Positions 10,798 through 19,760 of a stretch of 64,000 bases of DNA are shown here, one piece after another; within the stretch, counting starts at the first letter, position 1, and each line of letters begins with the position of its first letter. Both the position numbers and the translations under genes were made by a program. Under the pieces are notes generated by a model. The model was not told where the DNA came from. It was given only the letters and a program-made list of their open reading frames with translations, and did not search any database. The stretch comes from Pilimelia terevasa (GTDB taxonomy: Bacteria > Actinomycetota > Actinomycetes > Mycobacteriales > Micromonosporaceae). The stretch lies in NCBI RefSeq assembly GCF_014647915.1, contig NZ_BMQC01000002.1:310001-374000 (forward strand), written 5' to 3'.

Positions 10798-11857
10798 AGC
10801 GGGCGCCCGCGCGGCGGGCCGCGTCGACGACGGGGTCCGTCTCGTCGTCGAACTCGCCGATGACCTCCTCCAGCAGGTCCTCCAGCGTGACCAGGCCCGT
10901 CGGTGCGTCGTCGGCCGTCACCAGGGCCAGGTGGGTGCGGCGGTCCCGCATGGTGGTGACCGCGTCGAGCACCCGCGTGCCGGCGGGCAGGAACAGGGCG
11001 GGCGTCATCAGGTCCGCCGCGGTCGCCTCCTGCCCGGCCGTGGTCGCCTTGGCCGCCTCGCGGACGTGGACCACCCCGACGATCCCGCCGGGGACGGTCA
11101 CCACCAGGCGGGACCGGCCGGTGCGGGTGCTCTGCCGCTCGACGTCGGTGGCGGCGGCATCCGCCGCCACGGTGGCCATGTCCGCGGCCGGCACCGCCAG
11201 CGCCCCGATGGTCCGGGACTGCACCGCGAGCATCGCCGTCAGCAGGTGGTGCTCCGCCTCGGCGATCGTCCCGTGCTCCCGCGAGGTCTCCAGCAGCATC
11301 CGGAGCTGCTCGGGGCTGTGCACCTGGGCGAGGGTGTCCTGCGGCTGTACCTTGACCGCCCGCAGGCAGGCGTTGGCCAGCGCGTTGAGCGCGGCCAGGA
11401 ACGGCCGGGCCAGCGCCGTGAACGCGGCGAAGGCCGGCGCCAGGAGCTGCGCCGCGGTCTCCGGGCGGGTGATCGCCCACGACTTCGGGGCCATCTCGCC
11501 GACCACGACGTGCAGGAACCCCACCAGGGCCACCGCGAGGACGAACGCCACCGCGTACGCCGCGTCGGCCGGCAGCCCGACCGCCTGGAAGGCGGGCTCC
11601 AGCAGGTGGGCGACCGTCGGCTTGGTCAGCGCGCCCAGGGCGAGGGTGCACAGGGTGATCCCGAGCTGCGCCCCCGCCAGCATGAGGGAGAGCTGCCGGG
11701 TACCGGCCAGCGCCGCCCGGGCGCCCCGGGAACCCGCGGCGGCGGCCCGCTCCAGCCGGTGCCGCTTGGCGGCGACGAGCGCGAACTCGGCCGCCACGAA
11801 GAACGCGTTCAGCGCCAGCAGCAGCACCGAGACCAGCAGCGCCCACGACGTGCTCAC
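10796..11857 (-). CDS. CNNM/HlyC-type membrane protein with CBS domains, no CorC domain
   Basis: A 353-residue integral membrane protein. The CNNM (DUF21) transmembrane domain spans about residues 1-190, with the typical FFVAAEFALVAAKRHR start and the GEMAPKSWAI motif. A cytoplasmic CBS pair occupies about 200-340, including the second CBS signature LVTLEDLLEEVIGEFDDE. It ends directly after the CBS pair, without the C-terminal transporter-associated CorC_HlyC domain of its upstream neighbour. Family members are linked to Mg2+/Co2+ transport or its control; older annotations call them hemolysins. The GTG at 11857 overlaps the upstream stop by 4 nt (GTGA), so it is translated coupled to that gene and the two probably form a heteromeric complex. 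Confidence 0.92.
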   Translation of the reverse strand: MSTSWALLVSVLLLALNAFFVAAEFALVAAKRHRLERAAAAGSRGARAALAGTRQLSLMLAGAQLGITLCTLALGALTKPTVAHLLEPAFQAVGLPADAAYAVAFVLAVALVGFLHVVVGEMAPKSWAITRPETAAQLLAPAFAAFTALARPFLAALNALANACLRAVKVQPQDTLAQVHSPEQLRMLLETSREHGTIAEAEHHLLTAMLAVQSRTIGALAVPAADMATVAADAAATDVERQSTRTGRSRLVVTVPGGIVGVVHVREAAKATTAGQEATAADLMTPALFLPAGTRVLDAVTTMRDRRTHLALVTADDAPTGLVTLEDLLEEVIGEFDDETDPVVDAARRAGAR

Positions 11858-13200
11858 GCCGGCCCCCCGTGCCGGTGCAGCCGGACCCGCTCGGCCACGT
11901 GCCGGTGTACCGACTCCACCCGCAGTCGGGCCGCGCCGGCCGGTACCGGGTCGCCGTCGTCGCCGGTGCCCGGGACCAGCGCGACCGTCAGCAGGTCGCC
12001 CGGCTCGGGTACCCGGCCGAGGGTCGCCAGGACCAGGCCCGACACCGTGTCGTACGCTCCGCCGCCGGGCAGCCGCACCCCCGTGGCGTCCGCGACCTCG
12101 TCCAGCCGCAGGCGGCCGGGCAGCAGCCAGGAGCCGTCCGGCGCCGCGAGCACCGCGGGCTCGGGCAGGTCGTCCTCGTCCCGGATCTCGCCGACCAGCT
12201 CTTCGGCGACGTCCTCCAGCGTGACCACCCCGGCGAAGCCGCCGTACTCGTCCACCACCACCGCGAGCTGCCGGCGGGCGGCCTTGAGCCGTTCGAGCAC
12301 GGCCGGCAGCGGCAGCGACTCCGGGACCAGCACCGGCGGTGCCGCCAGCGCGCCGACCGTCGTCGTCCGCCGCTGCTGCGGGGTGAGCCGGACCACGTCG
12401 GAGATCGACACCACCCCTACCACGTCGTCGACGCCGGTGCCCAGGACCGGGAACCGGGAGCGGCCCGTGGCCAGCAGCGCCACCACCCGGACCGCCGGCT
12501 CCGTCGCCCCCAGCGTGCTCACGTGCACCCGGGGGGTCATCACCGCGGCGGCGGTCCGGCCGCGGAAGTGCAGCCCGTGGGCGAGCAGCCGGGCGCTGGC
12601 GGCGTCGAGGGTCCCGTGGGTGTGCGCGGCGGCGATGATCCGGTCGAGGTCCTCGGGGGTGGCCCCCTGGGGCAGCTCCTCGACCGGTTCGATGCCGGCG
12701 CGGCGCAGCAGCCAGTTCGCGGCGGCGTCGAAGACCCGGATCACGGGGCCGGCCACGGCCAGGTAGGCCAGGGTCGACCGGGACAGGCGGCAGGCCAGCG
12801 CCTCCGGCCGGGCGATGGCCAGGTTCTTCGGCGCCAGCTCGCCCAGCACCATCTGCACCACCGTGGCGAACACCAGCGCCGCCACGACCGAGATCGACAG
12901 GCTCGCCGCCGGGCCGAGGCCGGCCGCTCCCAGCAGCTCCGCCGTGCCGCGGCCGAGGAACGGCTCGGCGACGTACCCGGCCAGCAGGGCGGTCACGGTG
13001 ATCCCGACCTGGGCCCCGGACAGGACGAAGGACAGGTGCCCGGTCACCCGCAGCGCCCGCGCGGCGGCCGGGTCGCCCCCGTCAGCCAGGGCGCGCAGGC
13101 GCCCGCGGTCGGCAGCCACGTAGGCGAACTCCTGGGCGACGAAGTACCCCGTCGCGGCGGTGAGCACGACGATGGCGAGCACGCCGACGGCGATCAGCAC
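11854..13200 (-). CDS. CNNM/CorC-type membrane protein with CBS and CorC_HlyC domains
   Basis: A 448-residue first gene of a two-gene operon. The CNNM transmembrane domain (about 1-190) includes the GYFVAQEFAYVAADRGR start and GELAPKNLAIARPE. A CBS pair lies at about 205-345 (VMTPRVHVS, VVTLEDVAEELVGEI). The C-terminal CorC_HlyC domain (about 355-440) has DGSWLLPGRLRLDEV and YDTVSGLVLATLGRVP. CNNM proteins move or sense Mg2+ and bind ATP-Mg at the CBS pair. GTG at 13200 is used. With the shorter paralogue downstream it forms the tandem arrangement common in actinobacteria. Confidence 0.93.
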   Translation of the reverse strand: MLIAVGVLAIVVLTAATGYFVAQEFAYVAADRGRLRALADGGDPAAARALRVTGHLSFVLSGAQVGITVTALLAGYVAEPFLGRGTAELLGAAGLGPAASLSISVVAALVFATVVQMVLGELAPKNLAIARPEALACRLSRSTLAYLAVAGPVIRVFDAAANWLLRRAGIEPVEELPQGATPEDLDRIIAAAHTHGTLDAASARLLAHGLHFRGRTAAAVMTPRVHVSTLGATEPAVRVVALLATGRSRFPVLGTGVDDVVGVVSISDVVRLTPQQRRTTTVGALAAPPVLVPESLPLPAVLERLKAARRQLAVVVDEYGGFAGVVTLEDVAEELVGEIRDEDDLPEPAVLAAPDGSWLLPGRLRLDEVADATGVRLPGGGAYDTVSGLVLATLGRVPEPGDLLTVALVPGTGDDGDPVPAGAARLRVESVHRHVAERVRLHRHGGPA

Positions 13201-13578
13201 GGCGGTTCACCGCCCCCGGGCGTGGGCGGCGGGCGGTGCGGCCCGCGGTCGGGGACCGCGCCGCGCCCGGTATGACAGCCGTCGGCCGTACCAGTGGACA
13301 CGACCGGCAGCCTAGGGCCGCCGGCTGAACGGATGCTGAGAGGGCCGGGCCGGCGGTGCCGCTGGGGCTGCCGGGGCGCCGGTGGCGTGCCGGGGCGACG
13401 CCGCGCCGCGCCGGGGCCGTCGACGGCGGCCGGAACCCCTCATCGGCAGCGGGCCGCGCCACCTGAGACCCGATGGCTACCGGGCGCACCGACTTGATAC
13501 CGGAAAAGGCGCGAGGTTCGTCAGGTCCGCCGCCCGGCCGCCGATCTGTTCAGCCGACGGAGTTGGACCGAGGCCAGG
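13201..13578. other. Intergenic region upstream of two divergent genes
   Basis: 378 bases between the CNNM operon and the TasA-like gene. Short frames on both strands overlap and show no recognised domain. I see no strong promoter box; both neighbours presumably start here. The stretch nearest the TasA-like gene (about 13490-13530) is somewhat richer in A and T. Confidence 0.4.
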
Positions 13579-14235
13579 ATGGCGAATGAGGTGGGTGGCA
13601 TGGCGGCAGGCACCAACGAGAGCGCACCCCGCGCACCCCGGCGGATCACCACCGACGGGACCCGCACCCTGGCCGTTGCGTTGGTCGGCCTGATGGCCGC
13701 CGCCACGCTGGTCTGGAACTCGACCGCGAGCGCCTTCAGCGCGACCACGACCAACCCGACCAACACCATGACCATCGGCACGGTCACGATCAGCGACAAC
13801 GACGCCGGTGTCGCGCTGTTCACCGCTCCCGCGCTGCTGCCGGGCAACACGGCCACGAGCTGCGTCGTCGTGACCTACAGCGGTACCGCCGCGTCGACCG
13901 TCAAGATGTACGTCGCCAACTACAACGCGACGGACGGCGCCGCCGACGGCGTGGTCATCGGCACCTGGCTGAACATGCAGGTCCAGATCGGTACCGGCAC
14001 CTGCGGCGCCCCCGTCGGCCTCACCAACGTCACGGCCGCCGCGCCGGGCGACACGATGACCACGGTCAGCGGCAAGACGAACTTCTCCAACGGGTACGGC
14101 ACCGGGTGGACGAGCGCCGCCGCGGGCAACACCCGCGTCTTCCGGTTCACCTACACCCTGAACGCCTCGACGCCGTCGACCGCCCAGGGCGACAGCATCA
14201 CCACCGACTTCGTGTGGGAAGCACAGAACAACTGA
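13579..14235 (+). CDS. Secreted TasA/camelysin-like protein
   Basis: A 218-residue exported protein. After an Arg-rich cytoplasmic segment, a hydrophobic helix (LAVALVGLMAAATLVW, about residues 31-46) is followed by NSTASAFSATTTNPTNTMTI and then GTVTISDNDAG. This order (helix, A-x-x-F-S/T, N-x-x-x-x-G-T) is the hallmark of SipW-processed TasA/camelysin (CalY) proteins, which form biofilm fibres in Bacillus. The remainder is Thr/Asn/Ala-rich beta sandwich with two Cys. No SipW-type signal peptidase gene is in the window. ATG 13579 (GAGG 5 nt upstream) and ATG 13600 (GAGG 8 nt upstream) are both possible. The assignment rests on pattern, not full homology. Confidence 0.7.
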   Translation: MANEVGGMAAGTNESAPRAPRRITTDGTRTLAVALVGLMAAATLVWNSTASAFSATTTNPTNTMTIGTVTISDNDAGVALFTAPALLPGNTATSCVVVTYSGTAASTVKMYVANYNATDGAADGVVIGTWLNMQVQIGTGTCGAPVGLTNVTAAAPGDTMTTVSGKTNFSNGYGTGWTSAAAGNTRVFRFTYTLNASTPSTAQGDSITTDFVWEAQNN

Positions 14236-14247
14236 TCGACCGGGGTC

Positions 14248-14284
14248 GGGCCGTAGGCCGCGCGAACTGCGCGGGCTGCGGCCC
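14248..14284. terminator. Bidirectional terminator after the TasA-like gene
   Basis: Hairpin with 14 paired positions and two mismatches (arms GGGCCG...CCGCGC and GCGCGG...CGGCCC) around a 5-nt loop, between convergent stop codons. Confidence 0.6.
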
Positions 14285-14311
14285 GCCGCCGTGTCCGCGG
14301 CCCGCGGCCGG

Positions 14312-14833
14312 CTACCAGCAGGTGCCGCAGCTCGTGACGAGGATCTGCAGGTCGCGGGGCTTGGCCAGGCGCAGCGGGCTGCGGCCGAACCGGTACCGGA
14401 GGTCGGCCGCCGGGCCGCGCCGGGACACCCACCAGCAGTCCAGCGCCTGGCCGCCGCCGCCGTAGACGCAGACGTGGTGCACCCCCACCCCGTGGTGCAG
14501 GGTCTGCACCCCGGCGAACCGCCGCACCCGCACCCGCGTCGGGTACTCGTACCCCGGGCTCACCGCGCGCGGCCGCCACTGCCCGTCCTGGACCGTCAGC
14601 GCGTGCGCGACCAGGAGCTGGCGGTGCCACAGGTCGCCGTACGGGCGGCAGTACCGGACCCAGCCGCTGGCGCGGCCGGCGGCGTCGACGGCGGTGATCC
14701 GGGCGCTGTTGCCCTCGCCGGCCCGGCACGGCCCGCCGGGCGGTGCGCCGCCCGCGTGCGCGGGCGAGGACGGGGCGGTCAGCAGGGTCAGCACGGTCAG
14801 CAGGACGCTCGTGCGACGGCGTAGATGCGACAT
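14312..14833 (-). CDS. Secreted cysteine-containing protein of unknown function
   Basis: I do not recognise the family. The 173-residue protein starts with MSHLRRRTSVLLTVLTLL and a signal peptidase I site near SSPAHA-GG (about residue 26). The mature part is about 145 residues with six Cys (PCRAG, RYCRPYG, VHHVCVYG, LDCWWV, SCGTCW), which could form three disulfides, and several Trp/Tyr. It ends in a CGTCW motif. The ATG at 14833 follows GGGAGG at 4 nt. It is convergent with the TasA-like gene across a terminator, so the two exported products are not an operon. Confidence 0.75.
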   Translation of the reverse strand: MSHLRRRTSVLLTVLTLLTAPSSPAHAGGAPPGGPCRAGEGNSARITAVDAAGRASGWVRYCRPYGDLWHRQLLVAHALTVQDGQWRPRAVSPGYEYPTRVRVRRFAGVQTLHHGVGVHHVCVYGGGGQALDCWWVSRRGPAADLRYRFGRSPLRLAKPRDLQILVTSCGTCW

Positions 14834-14990
14834 GCGGCCTCCCAGCGCGGCGGTCCCCGGATCCTACGGACGTCGCGGCGGCCCCGCCGCGGCGCACCGG
14901 GCCGTCGACCCCCGCCGCGGTGGCGCTGATCACCCGCGGTCTTGCGCGGTTCCGCGGTTCGGCGGGCCGCGGCCGGGGTAGGGGTGGCGC

Positions 14991-16649
14991 GTGCCCGAGA
15001 CCCCCGACACCGCCGACCTCGCCCGCCTGCGCCGGACCGCCCGCGAGGTGTTCGGCTGGGACGCGCTGCGCCCCGCCCAGGAGCGCGCCATGCGCGCCGT
15101 GCTCGCCGGCCGCGACGCCCTCGTGGTCATGCCCACCGGGGCCGGCAAGTCGGCGATCTACCAGGTGCCCGCGCTGCTGCGCGGCGGTGCCACCGTCGTG
15201 GTCTCCCCGCTGATCGCCCTGCAACGCGACCAGGTGGCCGGCCTCGCCGACAGCGCCGCGCCGGCCGCGGTCGCGGTCAACTCCGACCAGAGCGAGGCCG
15301 ACAACGCCGCCGCGGTCGACGCGCTGCGCCAGGGCGAGGCCGGGTACCTCTTCCTGTCGCCGGAGCAGCTCACCCGCGAGGACGTCGTGGCGGCCGTGGG
15401 CCGGGCGCGCCCGACGCTGGTGGTGGTGGACGAGGCGCACTGCGTGTCCACCTGGGGCCACGGCTTCCGGCCCGCGTACCGCCGCATCGGCGAGGCCGTC
15501 GCGCGCTGGGGCGGGCCGCCGGTCCTGGCGCTGACCGCCACCGCCTCCGCGCCGGTCCGGGAGGACATCGTCGCCGTCCTCGGACTGCGGGAGCCGGAGC
15601 AGGTCGTCAGCGGCTTCGACCGGCCGAACCTGCGGATCTGGGTGCGGCGGTACCAGAGCGACGCCGACAAGCGCGAGGGCGTGCACGAGTGGCTCGCCGC
15701 GCTCCCCGGCGCCGGCATCGTCTACGCGGCGACCCGCCGCGACACCGAGCAGTACGCCGCCGAGCTGGTCGCGCGCGGCCGGACCGCCGCCGCCTACCAC
15801 GCCGGCCTGCCGGCGGCCGACCGCCGCCGGGTGCACCACGCCTTCCTCGACGGCGAGATCGAGGTCGTCGTCGCCACCACCGCGTTCGGCATGGGCATCG
15901 ACAAGCCGGACGTCCGGTTCGTCGTGCACGCGCACGTGCCGGACTCGCCGGACTCCTACTACCAGGAGGTCGGCCGCGCCGGCCGCGACGGCGCCCCCGC
16001 CGACGTCGTGCTGTGCTACCGGCCCGAGGACCTCGGCCTGCGGCGGTTCTTCGCCGCCCGCGGCGTGGACACCGACGCCCTGCGCGCGCTGACCGCGCGC
16101 CTGCGCGGCGCCGGTGCCACCACCACCCGCGCGCTGCGCGAGCAGCTCGGCGTCGGCCCGACGAAGCTGAGCGGCCTGCTGAACCTGCTGGGCCAGGCCG
16201 GCGCGGTCACCCGGGCGGCGCGCGGGCGGGTCGCGTGGGCCGACGGCGCGGTCACGGTGGACGAGGCGGTCGGCTGGGCGGTCGAGGCCCACGAGCGGCG
16301 GCAGCGGCTGGACCGGTCGCGGGTGGAGATGATGCAGGCGTACGCGGAGACGACCTCGTGCCGCCGGCGGTTCCTGCTCGGCTACTTGGGCGAGGAGCTG
16401 CCCGCCCCGTGCGGCGCCTGCGACACCTGCGTCTCCGGACTCGCGGCCCAGGCGGCGCAGGAGCGCGACGACGTCGACCACCCCTACGCCGCCGAGTCCC
16501 GGGTCCGGCACGCGCAGTGGGGCGCGGGCACCGTGATGCACGCCGAGGAGGACCGCATCACCGTCCTGTTCGACGAGGTCGGGTACAAGACGCTGGCCCT
16601 GGACGCGGTGACCGACAATGCCCTGCTGCGCGCGGCGGCCTCCGGCTGA
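14991..16649 (+). CDS. recQ: RecQ-family ATP-dependent DNA helicase (short RecQ-like)
   Basis: A 552-residue superfamily 2 3'-5' DNA helicase for recombination and repair. Motif I is MPTGAGKSAIYQVP, motif II VVDEAHCVSTWGH, motif III LALTATAS, motif V VVVATTAFGMGIDKPDVRFV and motif VI YYQEVGRAGRDG. A zinc-binding cluster (CRRRFLLGYLGEE ... PCGACDTC) closes the RecQ core. There is no HRDC domain. Instead the last about 55 residues (VRHAQWGAGTVMHAEEDRIT, then a GYKTL motif) form a small beta domain common in actinobacterial RecQ-like proteins. GTG 14991 is preceded by a TAGGGG box 6 nt upstream, possibly leaderless. The stop lies only 7 nt from the convergent LuxR-type gene. Confidence 0.93.
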   Translation: MPETPDTADLARLRRTAREVFGWDALRPAQERAMRAVLAGRDALVVMPTGAGKSAIYQVPALLRGGATVVVSPLIALQRDQVAGLADSAAPAAVAVNSDQSEADNAAAVDALRQGEAGYLFLSPEQLTREDVVAAVGRARPTLVVVDEAHCVSTWGHGFRPAYRRIGEAVARWGGPPVLALTATASAPVREDIVAVLGLREPEQVVSGFDRPNLRIWVRRYQSDADKREGVHEWLAALPGAGIVYAATRRDTEQYAAELVARGRTAAAYHAGLPAADRRRVHHAFLDGEIEVVVATTAFGMGIDKPDVRFVVHAHVPDSPDSYYQEVGRAGRDGAPADVVLCYRPEDLGLRRFFAARGVDTDALRALTARLRGAGATTTRALREQLGVGPTKLSGLLNLLGQAGAVTRAARGRVAWADGAVTVDEAVGWAVEAHERRQRLDRSRVEMMQAYAETTSCRRRFLLGYLGEELPAPCGACDTCVSGLAAQAAQERDDVDHPYAAESRVRHAQWGAGTVMHAEEDRITVLFDEVGYKTLALDAVTDNALLRAAASG

Positions 16650-16656
16650 CCCGCGC

Positions 16657-19599
16657 TCAGGCGGGCGGCCGGTCCGCGGCCGGGCCGGGGGAGTGGGCCG
16701 CGACGACGGCGGCCACCGCCGTGCGGCTGGTGACGCCGAGCTTGGCGAAGACCCGGTGCAGGTGCGCCTCGACGGTCTTGCGGCTCAGGTAGAGCTGCTC
16801 GCCGATCTCGGGGTTGCTCAGCCCCGTGCGGACCAGGGCGGCGACCTCCCGCTCGCGGGCGGTCAGCCCGGCCAGCGGGCCGTCCCCGGGCAGGTCGGCG
16901 TCCCGCGACCGGCGGGGCCGGCCGCCGTCCATCCGGCGCTGCGCGCGGACGGCGTCGGCGTGCAGGCCCGCGGCGCCGCAGTCCCGGAACAGCGCCCGCG
17001 CCCGCGCGAAGTGCTCCCGCGCCGCCGCCACCCGCCCAGCCCCGCCGAGCGCGGTCGCCGCGCCCAGGTGCGCCAGCCCGGTGAACACCCGCGCCCCGGT
17101 CGTCTCCAGGGCCGCGACCGCGGCGAGCGCGATGTCGGCGGCCGCCGCCGGGTCGGCCCCGCCGGTGGCGTAGGCGCGGGCGAGCAGCGCGATCCCCGAG
17201 CGCACCGGCAGGTCGAGACCCGCCACCGCCGCCTCGGCCCGGTCCGCCCAGCGGTGCGCGGCGGCCGGGCTCCCGGCGAGCGCGGTCGCGGCGGCCATCA
17301 CGTGGTACCAGACGGGCCGGCTGAGCGCGTCGATCCGCGACAGGTGCGGCTCCACCCGGGACGTGAACAGGCTCACGCACGCCTGCGGGTCGCCGCGGTG
17401 CAGGTGGATCAGCGCCCAGTCGGCCTGCGCGACCGTACTGTGCCAGTCGTGCTCCGGCCCGGCGAGCGCCAGCGCGTCGGCGATGTACCCCCGCGCCGCC
17501 GCCATCTCCCCGCGCCAGATGGCGATCCAGCCCTGCTGCGACAGCGCCTGCGTCCGCATCTCGGCGCTGCCGGCCAGCAGCCCGGCCTCGTGGGCGTCCT
17601 CGAAGCACTCGGCGGCCTCGGCCAGCCGGCCGCGCATCCCGAAGTAGGCCCCCTGCGCCATCCGCAGGAAGTTGATCAGGTGGGCCTGGCCGGTGGCCCG
17701 CGCCACCCGCAGCCCGCGGGCCAGGTGCCGCTCGGCCGCGGACCACCGTTCGAGGAACAGCTCGGCCAGGCCGAGCCCGACCATCGTCTCCAGGTGCCGG
17801 CCCAGGTCCCCGTCGGACATCGCGTCCACCCCGGCGGCCGCGGCGGTCGCCTGCGCGCGCACGCCGGGGGAGAGGTCGCCCGCGCAGATGTGCACGAAGG
17901 CGTACGTGGCCTGGGTGGCGGCCAGCAGCGACGGGTCGCGCAGCCGGTGGGCGATCGCCAGCGCCTCGGCGGCCCGGTCCTCGCCCAGGTCGAACTCGCC
18001 GTGACTGAGCCGCGCCACCGCCAGTTCGAGGCGCAGGGTCACCGCCGTCACGCACTCGTGGTCGGGCAGCCCGGCCAGGGCGCGGGTCAGCAGGCTGCGC
18101 GCCTCGCTGTGGTGGCCGAGGAGCCGTTCGAGCATGGCGCAGAACCCGGTGAGCTGCGCCCGCCGCTCCCACTCCTGCGCGGGCACCTGGTCGAGCACCT
18201 CGTGCAGCAGGTCACGCGCGTCGCCGAGCCGCCCGCTGACCCCGACCGCCCGGACCCGGGTGGCGAGCAGCTCCAACCGGGTACCGGCGGTCTCCGCGGT
18301 CGCCGGGAGCAGGCGCAGGGCGGCGTCCAGCCAGTGCGCCGCCGCGGCCGGGTCCGTCGGCAGGGACGCCCGCGCCGCGTCGACCAGGACCGCCACCGCG
18401 TCGCGGTCGCCGCGGGTCGCGTACCGGCTCACGTGCCCGGCCAGCACCGCCAGGTCGGCGCCGCGCGCCCGCCACGCCGCGTACGCCCGCCGGTGGGCGC
18501 CGATCCGCCAGCCGGGGTCGGCCGCCTGGTACGCGACGCTGCGCAGCAGCGGGTGCCGGTACCGCAGACCGGCCGGTCCCGGGCGCAGCAGGTCCCGCCG
18601 GTACAGCGCGTCCAGCGCCGCGTCCACCACGTCGGCCGGCAGGCCGCTGACGGCGGTCAGCAGCGCCGGGTCGACGGCGTCCCCGGCGACCGCCGCCGCG
18701 GCGGCCACCGTCACGTGGTCGGGGTGCAGGCCGCCGAACTCGGCGAGCAGCGCCAGGTGCATCGCCGTGGCCCCGTCGCCGCCGTCGGCCGCCCCGCCCG
18801 CCGACGGCGGTGCCGCCCCGTGCCGCTCGGCGCGGGCCAGCGTCTCCAGGTACAGCGGGTTCCCGCCGCTGCTCGCGGACAGCGCGGCCCGACGCCCGGC
18901 GGGTACCCCCCACCGGGCCATCAGCCGTCCGGCGGCGTCGGTGTCGAGGGCGGGAAGTTCGATCAGGGTTGCCTCGCCGCGGCTCGCCGCCGCCGTGACC
19001 GAGGTCAGCAGCAGGGCGGGCGCCTGCCGCGGCCGGACCCCCACGGCGAGCGCCAACCCGGCCCGCGGCGGGTGCCGGACCAGGTGGTCGAGGAGTTCGA
19101 GCGTCGCCGCGTCCGCCCAGTGCAGGTCGTCCAGGACCAGCAGCAGGCCCGCCGGGTGCGCCGCCGCGACGGACTCGACCAGCACCCGCAGCGCCCGGTG
19201 CAGCCGGAACCGTTCGACGTCGAGCAGGTCCGAGGGCGGTCCGGCCGGTGCCAGCTCCGGGAACACGGCTCCCACCAGGGTCCGCTGCGCCGTGGTGAGC
19301 CGCCCGGCCGCCGCGGGCGGCACCGCGCCGTCGAGTGCGTCGCGCAGGACGCCGAACGGCACCCCGCGCTCGTACTCCGCGGCCCGCGCCGACAGGACCG
19401 CGACGCCCCGCGCGCGGGCGGCGGCCACCAGCTCCTCCAGCAGCCGGCTCTTGCCGATGCCCGGGTCGCCGCAGACCACCGACGTCCACATCCGACCGCG
19501 GGCGCGCTCCAGGCCGGCGAGCGCGGCGGCCAGTTCCCGGTCCCGCCCGACGTACGGCATCGGCGGGGTGTCCACGGCGGACAGGTCGCTCGCGGTCAT
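16657..19599 (-). CDS. Large ATP-binding LuxR-family (LAL) transcriptional regulator
   Basis: A 980-residue STAND-type regulator. An N-terminal P-loop ATPase domain begins with [19 protein letters not shown] and Walker A VCGDPGIGKSRLLEEL (about 45-60), with Walker B GLLLVLDDLHWADA. A central TPR-like helical region rich in Ala and Leu covers about 380-890. A C-terminal GerE/LuxR helix-turn-helix domain follows (LTAREREVAALVRTGLSNPE, then KTVEAHLHRVFAKLGV). Such proteins act as ATP-dependent activators, often of antibiotic, sugar-utilisation or secondary-metabolism genes, switched by an unknown ligand. The ATG at 19599 is preferred over the upstream extension, which has no family similarity. 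No obvious target gene lies next to it. Confidence 0.92.
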   Translation of the reverse strand: MTASDLSAVDTPPMPYVGRDRELAAALAGLERARGRMWTSVVCGDPGIGKSRLLEELVAAARARGVAVLSARAAEYERGVPFGVLRDALDGAVPPAAAGRLTTAQRTLVGAVFPELAPAGPPSDLLDVERFRLHRALRVLVESVAAAHPAGLLLVLDDLHWADAATLELLDHLVRHPPRAGLALAVGVRPRQAPALLLTSVTAAASRGEATLIELPALDTDAAGRLMARWGVPAGRRAALSASSGGNPLYLETLARAERHGAAPPSAGGAADGGDGATAMHLALLAEFGGLHPDHVTVAAAAAVAGDAVDPALLTAVSGLPADVVDAALDALYRRDLLRPGPAGLRYRHPLLRSVAYQAADPGWRIGAHRRAYAAWRARGADLAVLAGHVSRYATRGDRDAVAVLVDAARASLPTDPAAAAHWLDAALRLLPATAETAGTRLELLATRVRAVGVSGRLGDARDLLHEVLDQVPAQEWERRAQLTGFCAMLERLLGHHSEARSLLTRALAGLPDHECVTAVTLRLELAVARLSHGEFDLGEDRAAEALAIAHRLRDPSLLAATQATYAFVHICAGDLSPGVRAQATAAAAGVDAMSDGDLGRHLETMVGLGLAELFLERWSAAERHLARGLRVARATGQAHLINFLRMAQGAYFGMRGRLAEAAECFEDAHEAGLLAGSAEMRTQALSQQGWIAIWRGEMAAARGYIADALALAGPEHDWHSTVAQADWALIHLHRGDPQACVSLFTSRVEPHLSRIDALSRPVWYHVMAAATALAGSPAAAHRWADRAEAAVAGLDLPVRSGIALLARAYATGGADPAAAADIALAAVAALETTGARVFTGLAHLGAATALGGAGRVAAAREHFARARALFRDCGAAGLHADAVRAQRRMDGGRPRRSRDADLPGDGPLAGLTAREREVAALVRTGLSNPEIGEQLYLSRKTVEAHLHRVFAKLGVTSRTAVAAVVAAHSPGPAADRPPA

Positions 19600-19760
19600 C
19601 GGCCATCCCCGTCGTCGTGCAGGCCCGGTCGGCGCTGACGGCCCGATTCTGGGCGTGCCCGGCCGGCACCGCAAGGCCCCCGCCGAGGCTACCGGCTAGT
19701 CAGGAGCTTGGCCGGCGCCCCGGCCGCGCGGCCCTCGCCGCCCGGCCGGGGGCGGACGCC

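Noticed and set aside
13201-13578. Short frames on both strands (for example 13294-13497 and 13382-13693)
   Set aside because: They overlap one another, are Arg/Pro/Gly-rich, lack ribosome-binding sites, and one crosses into the TasA-like gene.
16618-19638. A 1006-codon plus-strand frame
   Set aside because: Exactly antisense to the LuxR-type ATPase, whose Walker and helix-turn-helix motifs are intact.
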